From Clostridium formicaceticum (GTDB lineage Bacteria; Bacillota; Clostridia; Peptostreptococcales; Natronincolaceae): DNA of 64,000 nt. Within the stretch, counting starts at the first letter, position 1. Every line of letters begins with the position of its first letter. The notes under the pieces are model-generated. The model saw only the letters and a program-made list of their open reading frames with translations. It did not search any database and was not told the DNA's origin. The translations under genes were made by a program, and so were the position numbers. This document shows, piece by piece, positions 1 to 8,806 of the stretch. Location: the NCBI RefSeq assembly GCF_001854185.1, contig NZ_CP017603.1:2108001-2172000 (forward strand), given 5' to 3'.

Positions 1-531
1 GGGAAATTAAAATCTCACCATACTAGCTCAAATGGATACAGATATTATTCAAATGAACAATTAAAACAAGTTTTAAATATAAGTGATGATAAAAACAGAA
101 AAGTTATAGGTTATTGCAGGGTTTCTTCAAATAAGCAAAAAGATGATTTAGAAAGACAAGTAGAAAACATGCAAACATATCTTATTGCTGGGGGAGAGCC
201 ATTTGAAATAATAACTGATATAGGCAGTGGAATGAATGATAATAAAAAAGGATTAAAGCAGTTAGTGCAAAAAATAATTAATAATGAAGTTAGAAAGATT
301 GTAGTGTTATATAAAGACCGACTATTAAGATTTGGATTTGAATTGGTGGAATATATAGCCTACTTAAATAACTGCGAAATAGAAATAATTGATTCTACTG
401 AAAAAACAGAGCAACAAGAACTTATGGAAGATTTGGTTCAGATAATAACTGCATTTAGTTGTAGGTTACAGGGAAAAAGAGCCAATAAGGCAAGAAAAAT
501 GGTGAAGGAGTTAATAGAAGAAGATGATTAA
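1..531 (+). CDS. tnpA: IS607-type serine recombinase TnpA, 5'-truncated by window edge
   Basis: The frame is open from base 1, so the visible 176 residues are the C-terminal part. The catalytic serine motif of small serine recombinases is present as GYCRVSSNKQKDDLERQ (about bases 109-156), followed by conserved VVLYKDRLLRFGFEL, where the paired Asp/Arg residues of the resolvase fold sit. The MerR-like DNA-binding domain that precedes the catalytic domain in IS607 transposases is only represented by the last stretch (SNGYRYYS). The 3' end overlaps tnpB by 8 bp. It catalyses excision and integration through a 5'-phosphoserine intermediate with little target specificity (family knowledge). A downstream ATG at 169 would remove the catalytic Ser and is not the real start. 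Confidence 0.88.
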   Translation, partial: GKLKSHHTSSNGYRYYSNEQLKQVLNISDDKNRKVIGYCRVSSNKQKDDLERQVENMQTYLIAGGEPFEIITDIGSGMNDNKKGLKQLVQKIINNEVRKIVVLYKDRLLRFGFELVEYIAYLNNCEIEIIDSTEKTEQQELMEDLVQIITAFSCRLQGKRANKARKMVKELIEEDD

Positions 532-1693
532 AGGAATTAAAGTAATGCTTATCCCAAACAACAAGCAAAATACTAAATTATTTCAATATGCAGGTGCTAG
601 CAGATTTGCTTATAACTGGACATTAGAAAAACAACAACAAAATTATAAAAGTGGTGGCAAATTTATAGATGATGGCGAATTAAGAAAAGAATTTACACAA
701 TTAAAGAAGCAGGAAGGCTATGAATGGTTAAATAGCATAAGCAACAATGTGACAAAACAAGCTATTAAAGACGCATGTAATGCCTATAAAAGATTTTTTA
801 AAGGAGAAAGTAAATTTCCTAGATTCAAAAACAAAAAGAAAGCAGCTCTTAAGTTTTATCAAGATGTTGAGAAAATACAATTCAATGGTACGCATGTAAA
901 ATTTGAGGGTTTTAGTGCTAGTAAAAAGAAAAATAAACAAAAGTTAAATTGGGTTCGATTAGCTGAACATAACAGGATTCCTTTTGGTGAAAATGTGAAA
1001 TACGCTAATCCTAGAGTGTCTTTTGATGGCTTGAACTGGTGGATTAGCGTAGGTATTGAAGATGAAGATGAAGTTAAACAACCAGCAAATGAGGGAATAG
1101 GGATTGATTTAGGTATCAAAGATTTAGCAATATGTTCAGACATAGATAAACCATACAAAAACATAAACAAGACCTCAAAAGTAAAGAAAATCAAAAAGAA
1201 ATTGCGTAGATTGCAACGCAAAATATCGAAAAAATATGAAATGAACAAGGAGGGGAGTTGTTATAAGAAAACCTGCAATATTATAAAATTAGAAAATAAA
1301 CTTAAAAGAGTACATCATCAATTAAAAGGTATTCGTCATAATTACTTGCATCAAACAACTTCTGAAATAGTAAGCAGAGAACCAATGTTTATTGTTTTAG
1401 AGGATTTAGCAGTAAGTAACATGATGAAAAATAAACACTTAGCAAAATCTATTCAAGAACAATGTTTTTGTGAATTTTATAGACAGTTAGAGTACAAATC
1501 GTTATGGAACAATGTAAAATTCATCCTTGCAGATAGATTTTATCCATCATCTAAAATGTGTTCAGTATGTGGGACTATAGATAAAAATTTAAAACTATCT
1601 GATAGGACTTATATATGTGAATGTGGCAATAAGATGGATAGAGACAAAAATGCTAGTGTTAATCTTAAAAAAGTTGGTGAATTAGCAATTTAA
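524..1693 (+). CDS. tnpB: TnpB, RNA-guided RuvC-like nuclease of an IS607 element
   Basis: 389 aa, normal length for TnpB. The split RuvC site is complete: GIDLGIKD near residue 193 (first Asp), VLEDLAVSNM near 293 (Glu), and DRDKNASVN near 372 (last Asp). A zinc-finger with CSVCG and CECG lies between the last two motifs. The N-terminal region is the usual Lys-rich, Phe-rich OrfB helical domain (residues about 60-110). The start overlaps the end of tnpA, implying translational coupling. TnpB proteins use a guide RNA from the element's 3' end to cut the donor site and keep the element in place (family knowledge). All catalytic residues being intact suggests a recently active copy. Confidence 0.92.
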   Translation: MIKGIKVMLIPNNKQNTKLFQYAGASRFAYNWTLEKQQQNYKSGGKFIDDGELRKEFTQLKKQEGYEWLNSISNNVTKQAIKDACNAYKRFFKGESKFPRFKNKKKAALKFYQDVEKIQFNGTHVKFEGFSASKKKNKQKLNWVRLAEHNRIPFGENVKYANPRVSFDGLNWWISVGIEDEDEVKQPANEGIGIDLGIKDLAICSDIDKPYKNINKTSKVKKIKKKLRRLQRKISKKYEMNKEGSCYKKTCNIIKLENKLKRVHHQLKGIRHNYLHQTTSEIVSREPMFIVLEDLAVSNMMKNKHLAKSIQEQCFCEFYRQLEYKSLWNNVKFILADRFYPSSKMCSVCGTIDKNLKLSDRTYICECGNKMDRDKNASVNLKKVGELAI

Positions 1694-1815
1694 TCACTTT
1701 AAAGATATTGCTAATATGTACTCATACGTTAGTGAGGAATTTAAGCCTTTGGAAAAGCAGAGAACCAAAAGCTTTGCTTTTGAGTGAATCGCTTTGTTGG
1801 TTCACCCAGTGTTAT
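1640..1815 (+). ncRNA. candidate omega RNA at tnpB 3' end
   Basis: In IS605/IS607 elements the guide RNA overlaps the tnpB 3' end and runs to the element's right end. Here the stretch after the stop codon folds: GAACCAA pairs with TTGGTTC (about 1760-1803) and encloses a small AAAAGC/GCTTTT hairpin. The position and structure fit an omega RNA scaffold. The exact ends and the guide segment are not determined. Confidence 0.45.
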
Positions 1816-1920
1816 ATCAAACGAAAGTAGCTTTGGCAAAATCGGACACGATGAACAAGGAAAGAAACGCAAAAGTTTATTTTATAACTTTTTATAAGTT
1901 TTCTGTAACGGAATTCTAAG

Positions 1921-2664
1921 ATGCATTATTTTGTTTATGATGGAAGTTTTGAAGGTATGCTGACGGCCATCTACGAGGCTTATTATCGATCTGAAAAACC
2001 TGAAAGAATTGTGAGGGAGGATACACTACAAGAGAATCTTTTTGTTTCTTTAATACCTATTGTTACTGATGAAGAAAAGGCAGGAAAGGTTTACAATGCT
2101 ATTAAAGATAAGATATCTTCTAGGGCTTTAAGAAACGTATTTTATGCTTTTTTATCGGAGGAAGCGGAAACCGCTACAACGGTATATCAGTATTTAAGGT
2201 TAGGGTGGAGGATCGGTGCGAGAATAGATGATTGCCATGGGGATGACCGTGTTTTAAGTCTCCATAAGCTAAGCCAGAAGGTCAGCAAGGAAGCCCATCG
2301 AATGACAGGACTCTTAAGATTCCAAAAGTTAGAAACAGATATCTATTATGCTGAGATAGAACCGGATCATAACATCACCGCCCTATTAGCACCTCATTTT
2401 GCAAGAAGGATGGCGGATCAAAATTGGATCATCCATGATGTTAAGAGGGATTTAGCAGCTCTATACGACAAGGAAAAATGGGTGATGACGGAGGGAAAGC
2501 TACAGGGGGAGATCGTTTTAGATGAGGAAGAAATGCAGTATCAGGGTTTATGGAGGAAGTATTTTAAAGCTATAGCCATTAAAAACAGAAAAAATCCTAG
2601 ACTGCAAAAAGCCTATATGCCAAAGCGTTACTGGAAACACTTAATAGAATTAAAAGAAAAATAA
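1921..2664 (+). CDS. TIGR03915/DUF4130-type DNA metabolism protein
   Basis: 247 aa beginning MHYFVYDGSFEGMLTAIYEAY, the signature N-terminus of the TIGR03915 'probable DNA metabolism protein' family. Members are normally encoded next to a radical-SAM protein (TIGR03916) and are thought to act with it in DNA repair or modification; the C-terminal part resembles uracil-DNA-glycosylase-linked domains. The partner is not present downstream, and the IS607 element lies directly upstream where it would be expected. No good ribosome binding site precedes the ATG, which is what one expects of a gene once coupled to an upstream reading frame. The biochemical role of the family is not established. Confidence 0.75.
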   Translation: MHYFVYDGSFEGMLTAIYEAYYRSEKPERIVREDTLQENLFVSLIPIVTDEEKAGKVYNAIKDKISSRALRNVFYAFLSEEAETATTVYQYLRLGWRIGARIDDCHGDDRVLSLHKLSQKVSKEAHRMTGLLRFQKLETDIYYAEIEPDHNITALLAPHFARRMADQNWIIHDVKRDLAALYDKEKWVMTEGKLQGEIVLDEEEMQYQGLWRKYFKAIAIKNRKNPRLQKAYMPKRYWKHLIELKEK

Positions 2665-2718
2665 AATTCGGCTACAATTCAGGGAGAGTTTTTACTCCCC
2701 CTGAATTGTAGCCGAATT
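2663..2718. terminator. long palindromic terminator-like hairpin
   Basis: A near-perfect inverted repeat of about 23 bp per arm (AAATTCGGCTACAATTCAGG and complement) starting at the stop codon of the preceding gene. The core AATTCAG...CTCCCCCTGAATT recurs at 35302-35330 and in half form elsewhere (see repeat entries), so it is both a terminator candidate and a dispersed repeat. Confidence 0.7.
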
Positions 2719-2823
2719 TATTTCAAGATAACATATATTATTTTGAGATAAAAAATTATTGTTTATCGATAAAAATATATTGAATTATGGGAAACAACAT
2801 GCTATTATAGGATTGTGATGATA

Positions 2824-2956
2824 TTATAGATATATGCACATGGATTTTCATATAGGAAGGACTGCATTTGTAGTACTGAGTTACATCTCTTAGTCAAGCG
2901 GTACACCGTAGAGGCTGGAGGTTAAAATGCAGCTATAAAAGTGTATATCTATAAAC
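2824..2956 (-). repeat. dispersed palindromic intergenic repeat, family A, full copy
   Basis: The two ends are inverted (TATAGATATA near 2826 and TATATCTATAA near 2944). Its reverse complement matches the right arm of the element at 52243-52360 through CAAATGCAGTCCT, ATATGAAAAT and ATATCTATA blocks. It fills the 314-bp gap before the DUF2975 gene together with the hairpin at 2663. Confidence 0.6.
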
Positions 2957-2978
2957 CAGCGTATAAGGAGGTTAAATC

Positions 2979-3473
2979 ATGGAGTATTATGGAAAAAAAT
3001 CTTTATCAAGTTTTCTTAAAATAGTATTAGATGTTTTGCTATTAATAGGAATCCTTTTATTTGTATCTATTTCTAAAAATACATTGTTTACAGGTGCATT
3101 TAAAGAAGCCACATCAATCATGACTTTCGTCTATGTCCTATTTCTCATTGGCAGTACATCATTGATTGCTATTGTCTACAATTTGAGGAAAATAACAAAG
3201 ACACTTGTAACCCGAGATCCTTTTGTTTGGGAGAATGTGAAGAGTTTAAAGAATATATGGATAGGAAGCTTCATTATAGCTGTCTGTTACTTTATAAATT
3301 TCTTTATTAATCCTAATTACAAAGAGCTTCAGATTATCTACATAGATGCAAAGGGGATTCATACAGATTTTGAGTTTTTTATATTCTTTTTTGCGGGATT
3401 GTTTATTTTAGTATTGGAAAAAGTTTTTAAAATGGCGGTTCAATATAAGGAAGAAAACGACTTAACAATATAA
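2979..3473 (+). CDS. DUF2975 family membrane protein
   Basis: 164 aa with four predicted membrane segments (about residues 14-34, 45-68, 92-110, 128-147), the layout of DUF2975 proteins. A clear AAGGAGG site sits 8 bases before the ATG. The gene is followed within 12 bp by a small XRE regulator, the usual partner of DUF2975 in Firmicutes, so the pair is probably co-transcribed. No enzymatic residues are recognisable; a role in sensing or controlling the regulator is inference from the conserved pairing. Confidence 0.75.
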   Translation: MEYYGKKSLSSFLKIVLDVLLLIGILLFVSISKNTLFTGAFKEATSIMTFVYVLFLIGSTSLIAIVYNLRKITKTLVTRDPFVWENVKSLKNIWIGSFIIAVCYFINFFINPNYKELQIIYIDAKGIHTDFEFFIFFFAGLFILVLEKVFKMAVQYKEENDLTI

Positions 3474-3484
3474 GGGTGAATGCT

Positions 3485-3697
3485 ATGGGTATAATTGTAA
3501 ATTTAGATGTTATGATGGCAAAGAGAAAAATTTCATTGCAGGAACTAGCAGAGAGGGTTGGTATAACAAATGCAAATCTTTCAATATTGAAAAATAATAA
3601 GGCAAAGGCCATACGATTTAATACCTTAGAAGCGATATGTAGGGAATTAAATTGTCAGCCGGGAGACATATTGGAATATGTCTCCGATGAAGATTAA
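3485..3697 (+). CDS. small XRE/YozG-type helix-turn-helix regulator
   Basis: 70 aa consisting of a single HTH: ISLQELAERVGITNANLSIL is the helix-turn-helix and LEAICRELNCQPGDILEY the conserved C-terminal end of the Cro/CI-like small regulators. I chose the ATG at 3485 with TAAGGG upstream; a GTG three codons earlier (3476) is possible. It follows the DUF2975 gene closely and precedes the large membrane protein gene at 3721. It probably autoregulates this operon; the operator is not identified. Confidence 0.85.
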   Translation: MGIIVNLDVMMAKRKISLQELAERVGITNANLSILKNNKAKAIRFNTLEAICRELNCQPGDILEYVSDED

Positions 3698-3720
3698 TTT
3701 TGTTTAAAGGAGTAAGGGTG

Positions 3721-5694
3721 ATGGCTAAAAAAGTTCAGGGAATTATTGTGAAAAATGATAAGATTCTAACAGTAGAGGGAATGAATCAAGCTGGTAGGAT
3801 AGAACACTTTTTTATTTGGGGGGAGGTTAAAGATGGCGAGAGTGAAGCAGAGGCTATGCAAAGGGTTTTGGAGGAACAATTAGACCTAAAGCAGGAGATC
3901 ACTTTTCAATTTGAAGAAGAAATAGATAAAAGGGTTAAAACATTTTTCGTTGATCTGCAGGGGGAAGAAGTAGACATAGAAAATTCTCTAGAAAAGGTAG
4001 ATTGTTTTAGAAATTATTTTAAAGCGATGTCTTTAAAATGGATTCAGCTAAATGATATATGGTCTTTTAGAGAACTTGAAACAAACTATATAAAACTGCT
4101 ACTAAAAGAAGCGATTAAAAAGGAATATCAAGCCCCATGGATAGAGGTGATTAAACAGACTTATTTTAATCATCCAAGGGAGAAAGCATATCTAAAAAAA
4201 CTGCATGTAGAAAATAAAAGAAATAAGGTTGATGCTGAAGAAAGCATCCGTAATAAAGGAATGATTATGTTGATGGCACTGGGACTAGGTGTTCTATTTG
4301 ATTATTTCTTTGTAGGTGTTCCTATAGGAATATCAGGATTTATTTTTAATATGATCATCCTTATTGCCTCAGTATATGGAATGCACCATCGTGTTCAGTT
4401 AAATAAAAAACTAGGGTTTATCTTTTTAGTACCCACGATTCTTTTATCCTTAAGCTTTAGTATATATAATAATTATGTGCTTAAAAGCATCAATGTAATA
4501 TTTATTCCTTTTTTAATAGCAAGCTACTTAATAACCATAAGATATGAAAATATAAAAAAAATAGATATCTATTTTGTGGGAAGTGTTTTGAAGAGAGTTT
4601 TTGTTAAAGCATACAGTATTCTTCCAAGATTCTTCACTTTTAGTAAAGAGATAAAAAGAGATAGAAAAAAATTAAAGGAAAACCCGACTCAGAAAAATAT
4701 CATAACAGGACTTTTGATTTCTATACCACTATTGGTGATTATTCTCTTATTATTAACATCTGCTGATATGATGTTTAAATACTATGTTGACAACATCGGC
4801 AGTCTGTTCAGGAAACTGAATACCATGCGTATATTAGGACACACTTTTGTGATAATTGCTAGCACACTATATCTATTTGGATTTTTATGGAGCTTTAAAT
4901 ATGATGAAATAGCCTATGAAGGCAAAAATGCAGATTTAATAAAGACTTCATGGGAGCCGGTAACTATAATAACAATCATATTTGTTATCAATATTGCTTA
5001 TCTACTGTTTACAATCATACAATTTTCCTATTTATATGGAGGAGGATTACATGCTTTACCAGAGGGTTTTTCTTATGCTGAATATGCTAGAAAGGGATTT
5101 TTCGAGCTTGTTTTAGTTACGCTTATCAACTTTAGCATATTGTTATTAAGTATAAATCTAACAAAGAAGAGTCATAAAAAGGTAAACACAATAGCTAACT
5201 TGTCCTATAGTCTTTTAATTTTATTTACCGTAAATATGGTAGTCTCTGCAAACTACAAAATGTATTTATATGAAAGGGCCTTTGGTTTTACTAGGCTAAG
5301 AATATTTGTTCAGGCATTTATGCTTTTAATTGGTACTTTACTGATTATTCTATTGCTGGGAATATGGATCAATAAAATCCCTATCTTTCAATATGCAGTT
5401 ATCGCTACATTGGTAGTCTATATAGGATTAAATTTTATTAACGTAGATGGACTTATAGCAAAGGGAAATATATTGAGATATCAGGAAACCGGAATAATAG
5501 ATATGAATTATATGAAACAATTGTCCTATGATGCGATACCACAGATGACAAGACTTCTAGAGGCAAAAGACCCAAATATTAGAAACGCCATGAAAGAACA
5601 TATACAATATCAAAAAGAAATACTAGATAAAGAGGATGATCGTTGGTATGGACTCAATTATTATAAAAGCAAGTTATTAAACAGTCATTTCTAA
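3721..5694 (+). CDS. NUDIX-like N-terminal domain fused to DUF4153/DUF4173 membrane protein
   Basis: 657 aa from the ATG at 3721, which has AAAGGAG 9 bases upstream; an in-frame ATG at 3700 lacks a site. Residues 1-140 look like a NUDIX fold with a degenerate Nudix box (GEVKDGESEAEAMQRVLEEQ): the second Glu of the REUXEE core is kept but the Arg/Glu pair is altered, so hydrolase activity is doubtful. After residue 180 come about eleven hydrophobic segments with the DUF4173 pattern, including ADMMFKYYVDNIGSLFRKLN and a run of helices to residue 580. The C-terminus is a soluble helical tail. Function is unknown; position in the XRE/DUF2975 operon suggests envelope stress or regulation. Confidence 0.65.
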   Translation: MAKKVQGIIVKNDKILTVEGMNQAGRIEHFFIWGEVKDGESEAEAMQRVLEEQLDLKQEITFQFEEEIDKRVKTFFVDLQGEEVDIENSLEKVDCFRNYFKAMSLKWIQLNDIWSFRELETNYIKLLLKEAIKKEYQAPWIEVIKQTYFNHPREKAYLKKLHVENKRNKVDAEESIRNKGMIMLMALGLGVLFDYFFVGVPIGISGFIFNMIILIASVYGMHHRVQLNKKLGFIFLVPTILLSLSFSIYNNYVLKSINVIFIPFLIASYLITIRYENIKKIDIYFVGSVLKRVFVKAYSILPRFFTFSKEIKRDRKKLKENPTQKNIITGLLISIPLLVIILLLLTSADMMFKYYVDNIGSLFRKLNTMRILGHTFVIIASTLYLFGFLWSFKYDEIAYEGKNADLIKTSWEPVTIITIIFVINIAYLLFTIIQFSYLYGGGLHALPEGFSYAEYARKGFFELVLVTLINFSILLLSINLTKKSHKKVNTIANLSYSLLILFTVNMVVSANYKMYLYERAFGFTRLRIFVQAFMLLIGTLLIILLLGIWINKIPIFQYAVIATLVVYIGLNFINVDGLIAKGNILRYQETGIIDMNYMKQLSYDAIPQMTRLLEAKDPNIRNAMKEHIQYQKEILDKEDDRWYGLNYYKSKLLNSHF

Positions 5695-5777
5695 TCAAAT
5701 TTTAATCTTTTCCTAAGGATCCTCTAATCTTGATCTTCTATAATAAAGGTAGAAAAAGAATAATGGAGGGATAAAAT

Positions 5778-6257
5778 ATGAGTATTGATTTAGAAACCAT
5801 TGATTTATTAAGAAAAAGGGCAAATGTTAGCTATGAGGAAGCAAAAAAAGCATTAGAGGAAAGTAATAATGATTTAGTGGAAGCTTTGATTTTTTTAGAG
5901 AGGGCAAACAAAACGAAACCTGAAAAAAACCACGAAGCGGAAACCATGCTTAAAGGTATCAGTAACTTTGCAAAAAATACGATAAAAAAAGGTAACAATA
6001 CAAGACTGATTATTTGTAAGGAGGATAACAATATTTTAAACCTGTCTATGACAGTAACAGTAATTGCCAGCGTTATTGCTCCTGTCATTCCGCTGGCGGG
6101 TATACCTTTAGCATTTCTTACAAATCATAAAATAAGGATAAAGAAGAAAGATGGAGAAGATATGAAAGTCAATGTGGTTCTTGACAAAGTATCCTCCACT
6201 GTAAACGCTATGGTAAATCAGACAACGAAGGAAGCTGTAGAAAAGGAAAAAATTTAG
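5778..6257 (+). CDS. DUF4342 protein with UBA/TS-N-like domain
   Basis: 159 aa. Residues 1-45 match the UBA-like three-helix fold found in EF-Ts (IDLLRKRANVSYEEAKKALE followed by NNDLVEALIFLE). Residues 60-130 have the DUF4342 segment with two hydrophobic stretches (MTVTVIASVIAPVIPLAGIP) suggesting membrane association. A GGAGGG site precedes the ATG. A TATAAT-like box at about 5741 may give it its own promoter, and a strong terminator follows. No catalytic motif is seen. Confidence 0.7.
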   Translation: MSIDLETIDLLRKRANVSYEEAKKALEESNNDLVEALIFLERANKTKPEKNHEAETMLKGISNFAKNTIKKGNNTRLIICKEDNNILNLSMTVTVIASVIAPVIPLAGIPLAFLTNHKIRIKKKDGEDMKVNVVLDKVSSTVNAMVNQTTKEAVEKEKI

Positions 6258-6259
6258 CA

Positions 6260-6295
6260 TATAGCCTACATCTTAGCATGTAGGCTATATTTTAT
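6260..6295 (+). terminator. Rho-independent terminator
   Basis: ATAGCCTACAT and ATGTAGGCTAT form an 11-bp stem with a CTTAGC loop followed by TTTTATCTT, immediately after the DUF4342 gene. Confidence 0.85.
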
Positions 6296-6331
6296 CTTAT
6301 CAATATCATATATAATGAAGAGAGAAGGGAA

Positions 6332-6375
6332 AGTAAAAACTCCCCCTAGACAAAGAAACTAAGTCTCATTTTATT
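6332..6375 (+). repeat. dispersed repeat family B, half copy
   Basis: GTAAAAACTCCCCCT followed by a short insertion and TAAGTCTCATTTTAT. The same two blocks occur contiguously at 35316-35349, and the second at 29097-29117. It lies just upstream of the response regulator gene. Confidence 0.5.
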
Positions 6376-6399
6376 TCTTTAAAGAGTAGGTGAAGGCAA

Positions 6400-7077
6400 A
6401 TGCAAAAGATATTGATTATTGAAGACGAAGTGAAAATCGCACGTTTTCTTGAGTTAGAATTAAAGCACGAGGGGTATGAGGTGCTGCAAGCCCATGACGG
6501 AAGGAAAGGGTTAGAAAAAGCCTTAGAGGAAAAAGTAGATTTAATTTTATTGGATATTATGCTGCCGGGTTTGAATGGCATGGAGGTTTGCCGCAGAATA
6601 CGCATGACATCAGATGTTCCTGTGATCATGTTAACAGCGAAGGACCAAGTCATGGATAAGGTCATGGGACTTGATTTTGGAGCAGATGATTACATCACAA
6701 AACCCTTTGCCATTGAAGAATTATTGGCACGTATTCGGGCTGTGTTAAAAAGAAATAGGATAACTACCGAGTCTTTTGAGCATTTAAAGGCAGGTAAGCT
6801 TCAACTGGATAGAGAACAGCATTTAGTTACCTATGATGGTCATATTATTGAACTAACCAAGAGGGAGTTTGACTTGTTGCTTTATCTAATGGAAAATCAA
6901 ACCATCGTATTAACCAGGGAAAAAATATTACAGAAGGTTTGGGGATATGATTATCTAGGCGATACAAATATCGTAGACGTCTATATACGGTATCTAAGGG
7001 GAAAAATCGATGAGAAATATCATAGCAAACTTATTCACACCATAAGAGGGGTGGGATATCTTTTAAAAAATGAATAA
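6400..7077 (+). CDS. OmpR-family response regulator
   Basis: 225 aa. The receiver domain (1-120) has the acidic pair EDE at residues 7-9, the phosphoacceptor in LILLDIMLPG (about residue 52), and the K of TKPFAIEELL. The winged-helix output domain (about 130-222) contains LTKREFDLLLYLMENQ and VDVYIRYLRGKID. It overlaps the downstream kinase gene by 8 bp, indicating translational coupling and a cognate pair. The domain sequence is ArlR/CsrR-like. The target genes cannot be deduced; the glutamate synthase gene downstream has its own promoter. Confidence 0.93.
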   Translation: MQKILIIEDEVKIARFLELELKHEGYEVLQAHDGRKGLEKALEEKVDLILLDIMLPGLNGMEVCRRIRMTSDVPVIMLTAKDQVMDKVMGLDFGADDYITKPFAIEELLARIRAVLKRNRITTESFEHLKAGKLQLDREQHLVTYDGHIIELTKREFDLLLYLMENQTIVLTREKILQKVWGYDYLGDTNIVDVYIRYLRGKIDEKYHSKLIHTIRGVGYLLKNE

Positions 7078-8500
7078 ACTTCAACGGACTTTAACAATCA
7101 TAAAGAAAATTTTCTCACTGATTTTTCAAATGATAAAGTTATTGTTTAAAGGAATTGGCTATGGTTTTAAAAGGATTAAAAAATTATTTCACTTTTCAAT
7201 TACCTTTAAGATCACTGTGGTATATGCCTTTATTTTTTCCTTATTACTTTTCTTTATTAGTGCAAGTGTTTTAGGAATTTCCAGTTATTTTCTAAGACAA
7301 CAAGCAAACAGGGAATTGGAAAGGCGTCTAGAAAACATTCTGCAAATTTTGGAAAACCAAGGCACTTTTTATGAGAAGGATTTACAGAAGATAGGTGAAA
7401 GAGAAGACATCAGTATCATAGTCTTCGATAACAAAGGGAAACAGACATTTTCTACTGGTGAGACTATCATGCTAGAAAATATGGCTTTTTTTTCACGACC
7501 CTTGGTGGCAAATGGGTCAGTCATCGTGGCAAATGAAGAATACCTTATAAGGATGATAAAATATTTAAAAACAGAAGATATGTATATGAAGGTCCTATTC
7601 ATTACGCTTTTTATTATGCAGGGAATTGCTATTCTTATCACCCTTGTTTTTGGTTCCAAGGCTAGCAGAAGAATGCTAAAACCTATTGAAAAAATGACGA
7701 AAACAGTAAAGCATATCTCCATCCACCAACTAGATACGAGATTGGATGTTGGTGACTCCCAGGATGAGCTAAAGGATTTAGCAGAAACTTTTAATGAGAT
7801 GTTGGATCGTATTGAAGCCTCCTATCAGCAGCAAAATCAATTTGTCTCTGACGCTTCTCATGAACTGAGAACCCCTATTTCTGTGCTTCAAGGCTATGCA
7901 AATTTGTTAGATAGATGGGGCAAGGAGGATAAGGAGGTACTACAAGAATCTATCGAAGCGATAAAAAGTGAATCGGAAAATATGAAGGATTTGATTGAAA
8001 AATTACTATTTTTAGCCAGAACGGACAAAAATCTTCAAGCGTTGGAAAAAGTGGAGTTTCAGATAAAGGCGTTAATTCTTGAGGTAGTGAAGGATGCGAA
8101 ATTGATTGATGCAAAGCATGCGTTTCAGTTGGATGTAAAGGAAGATTGTGTTTTTTTTGGAGATAGAAAGTCCATCAAGCAGTTACTGAGAATATTAATA
8201 GATAACAGTATAAAATTTACGCCAGAGGGAGGAAGGATTTTTATTCGTCAAAGAAGATGGAAAAAATTTATTGTTATCGAGGTGGAGGATACTGGTATAG
8301 GTATAGCTAAAGAGGATCTTCCCCACATATTTGAACGATTTTACTGCGGAGATAAGTCTAGAACGAGATCCCATGGAGGGCAGGGCTTAGGTCTATCCAT
8401 TGCAAAGTGGATTGTAGACAGCCATGATGGAAAAATCCAGGTGAAAAGCAGCCTGGGGGTTGGTACAAAATTTGTGATTATGCTACCCTGTGCAGGGTAG
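7070..8500 (+). CDS. sensor histidine kinase, HAMP type
   Basis: 476 aa. Two membrane segments (about residues 45-70 and 165-185) flank an extracytoplasmic loop of about 95 residues. HAMP follows (190-240), then HisKA with the phosphorylated His in SDASHELRTP (about residue 263), and HATPase with N box DNSIKFTPEGG, G1 DTGIGIAKEDL, F box IFERFY, and G2 GGQGLGLSIA. An N-terminal basic, amphipathic extension of about 40 residues precedes the first membrane helix. It phosphorylates the response regulator encoded just upstream. The layout matches ArlS-like kinases; the signal is unknown. Confidence 0.93.
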   Translation: MNKLQRTLTIIKKIFSLIFQMIKLLFKGIGYGFKRIKKLFHFSITFKITVVYAFIFSLLLFFISASVLGISSYFLRQQANRELERRLENILQILENQGTFYEKDLQKIGEREDISIIVFDNKGKQTFSTGETIMLENMAFFSRPLVANGSVIVANEEYLIRMIKYLKTEDMYMKVLFITLFIMQGIAILITLVFGSKASRRMLKPIEKMTKTVKHISIHQLDTRLDVGDSQDELKDLAETFNEMLDRIEASYQQQNQFVSDASHELRTPISVLQGYANLLDRWGKEDKEVLQESIEAIKSESENMKDLIEKLLFLARTDKNLQALEKVEFQIKALILEVVKDAKLIDAKHAFQLDVKEDCVFFGDRKSIKQLLRILIDNSIKFTPEGGRIFIRQRRWKKFIVIEVEDTGIGIAKEDLPHIFERFYCGDKSRTRSHGGQGLGLSIAKWIVDSHDGKIQVKSSLGVGTKFVIMLPCAG

Positions 8501-8583
8501 CATAGACCATATTATAGAATATTAGGAAAGAAACTTCTTAAAAAAATGGACGTTTAATAAAGTTTCAAACTATTAAAAAAATA

Positions 8584-8612
8584 TTGCATATATATAGAAA
8601 ACGTGATAAAAT
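8584..8612 (+). promoter_or_regulatory. sigma-A type promoter candidate for gltB
   Basis: TTGCAT (8584-8589), 17-bp spacer, TAAAAT (8607-8612) in the 306-bp gap before gltB. It implies a leader of about 190 nt that is very AT-rich; no riboswitch was recognised in it. Confidence 0.55.
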
Positions 8613-8806
8613 ACATTTTAAAAATATTTTAAATATTTTTAAATAAAAAATGTTTTAAGATCTTCTTTGGGAGAAGCTTTCTTAAAAGAGTCTTAATCAC
8701 TTATGAAAAATAGTTATATATTAATGATTGCAAAATTTTCAAAATATTTTTAAAATAACAATATGGTGTAATTGAAGGTGTAGTATCAGAAGGAGAGGAG
8801 AATATA

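Larger units (their letters stand above)
1..1850 (+). mobile_element. IS607-family insertion sequence, left end outside window
   Basis: A serine-recombinase gene (tnpA) followed by an overlapping tnpB is the IS607 arrangement. The left end, with the start of tnpA, lies before base 1. The right end is not fixed by a terminal repeat (IS607 elements have none). I place it near 1850 because a structured noncoding stretch follows tnpB to about 1815 and the gene at 1921 then begins. The boundary is inferred. Confidence 0.75.

Noticed and set aside
859-1248. Reading frame antisense to tnpB
   Set aside because: Low-complexity Phe/Ser-rich shadow of the Lys-rich tnpB sequence, with no ribosome site.
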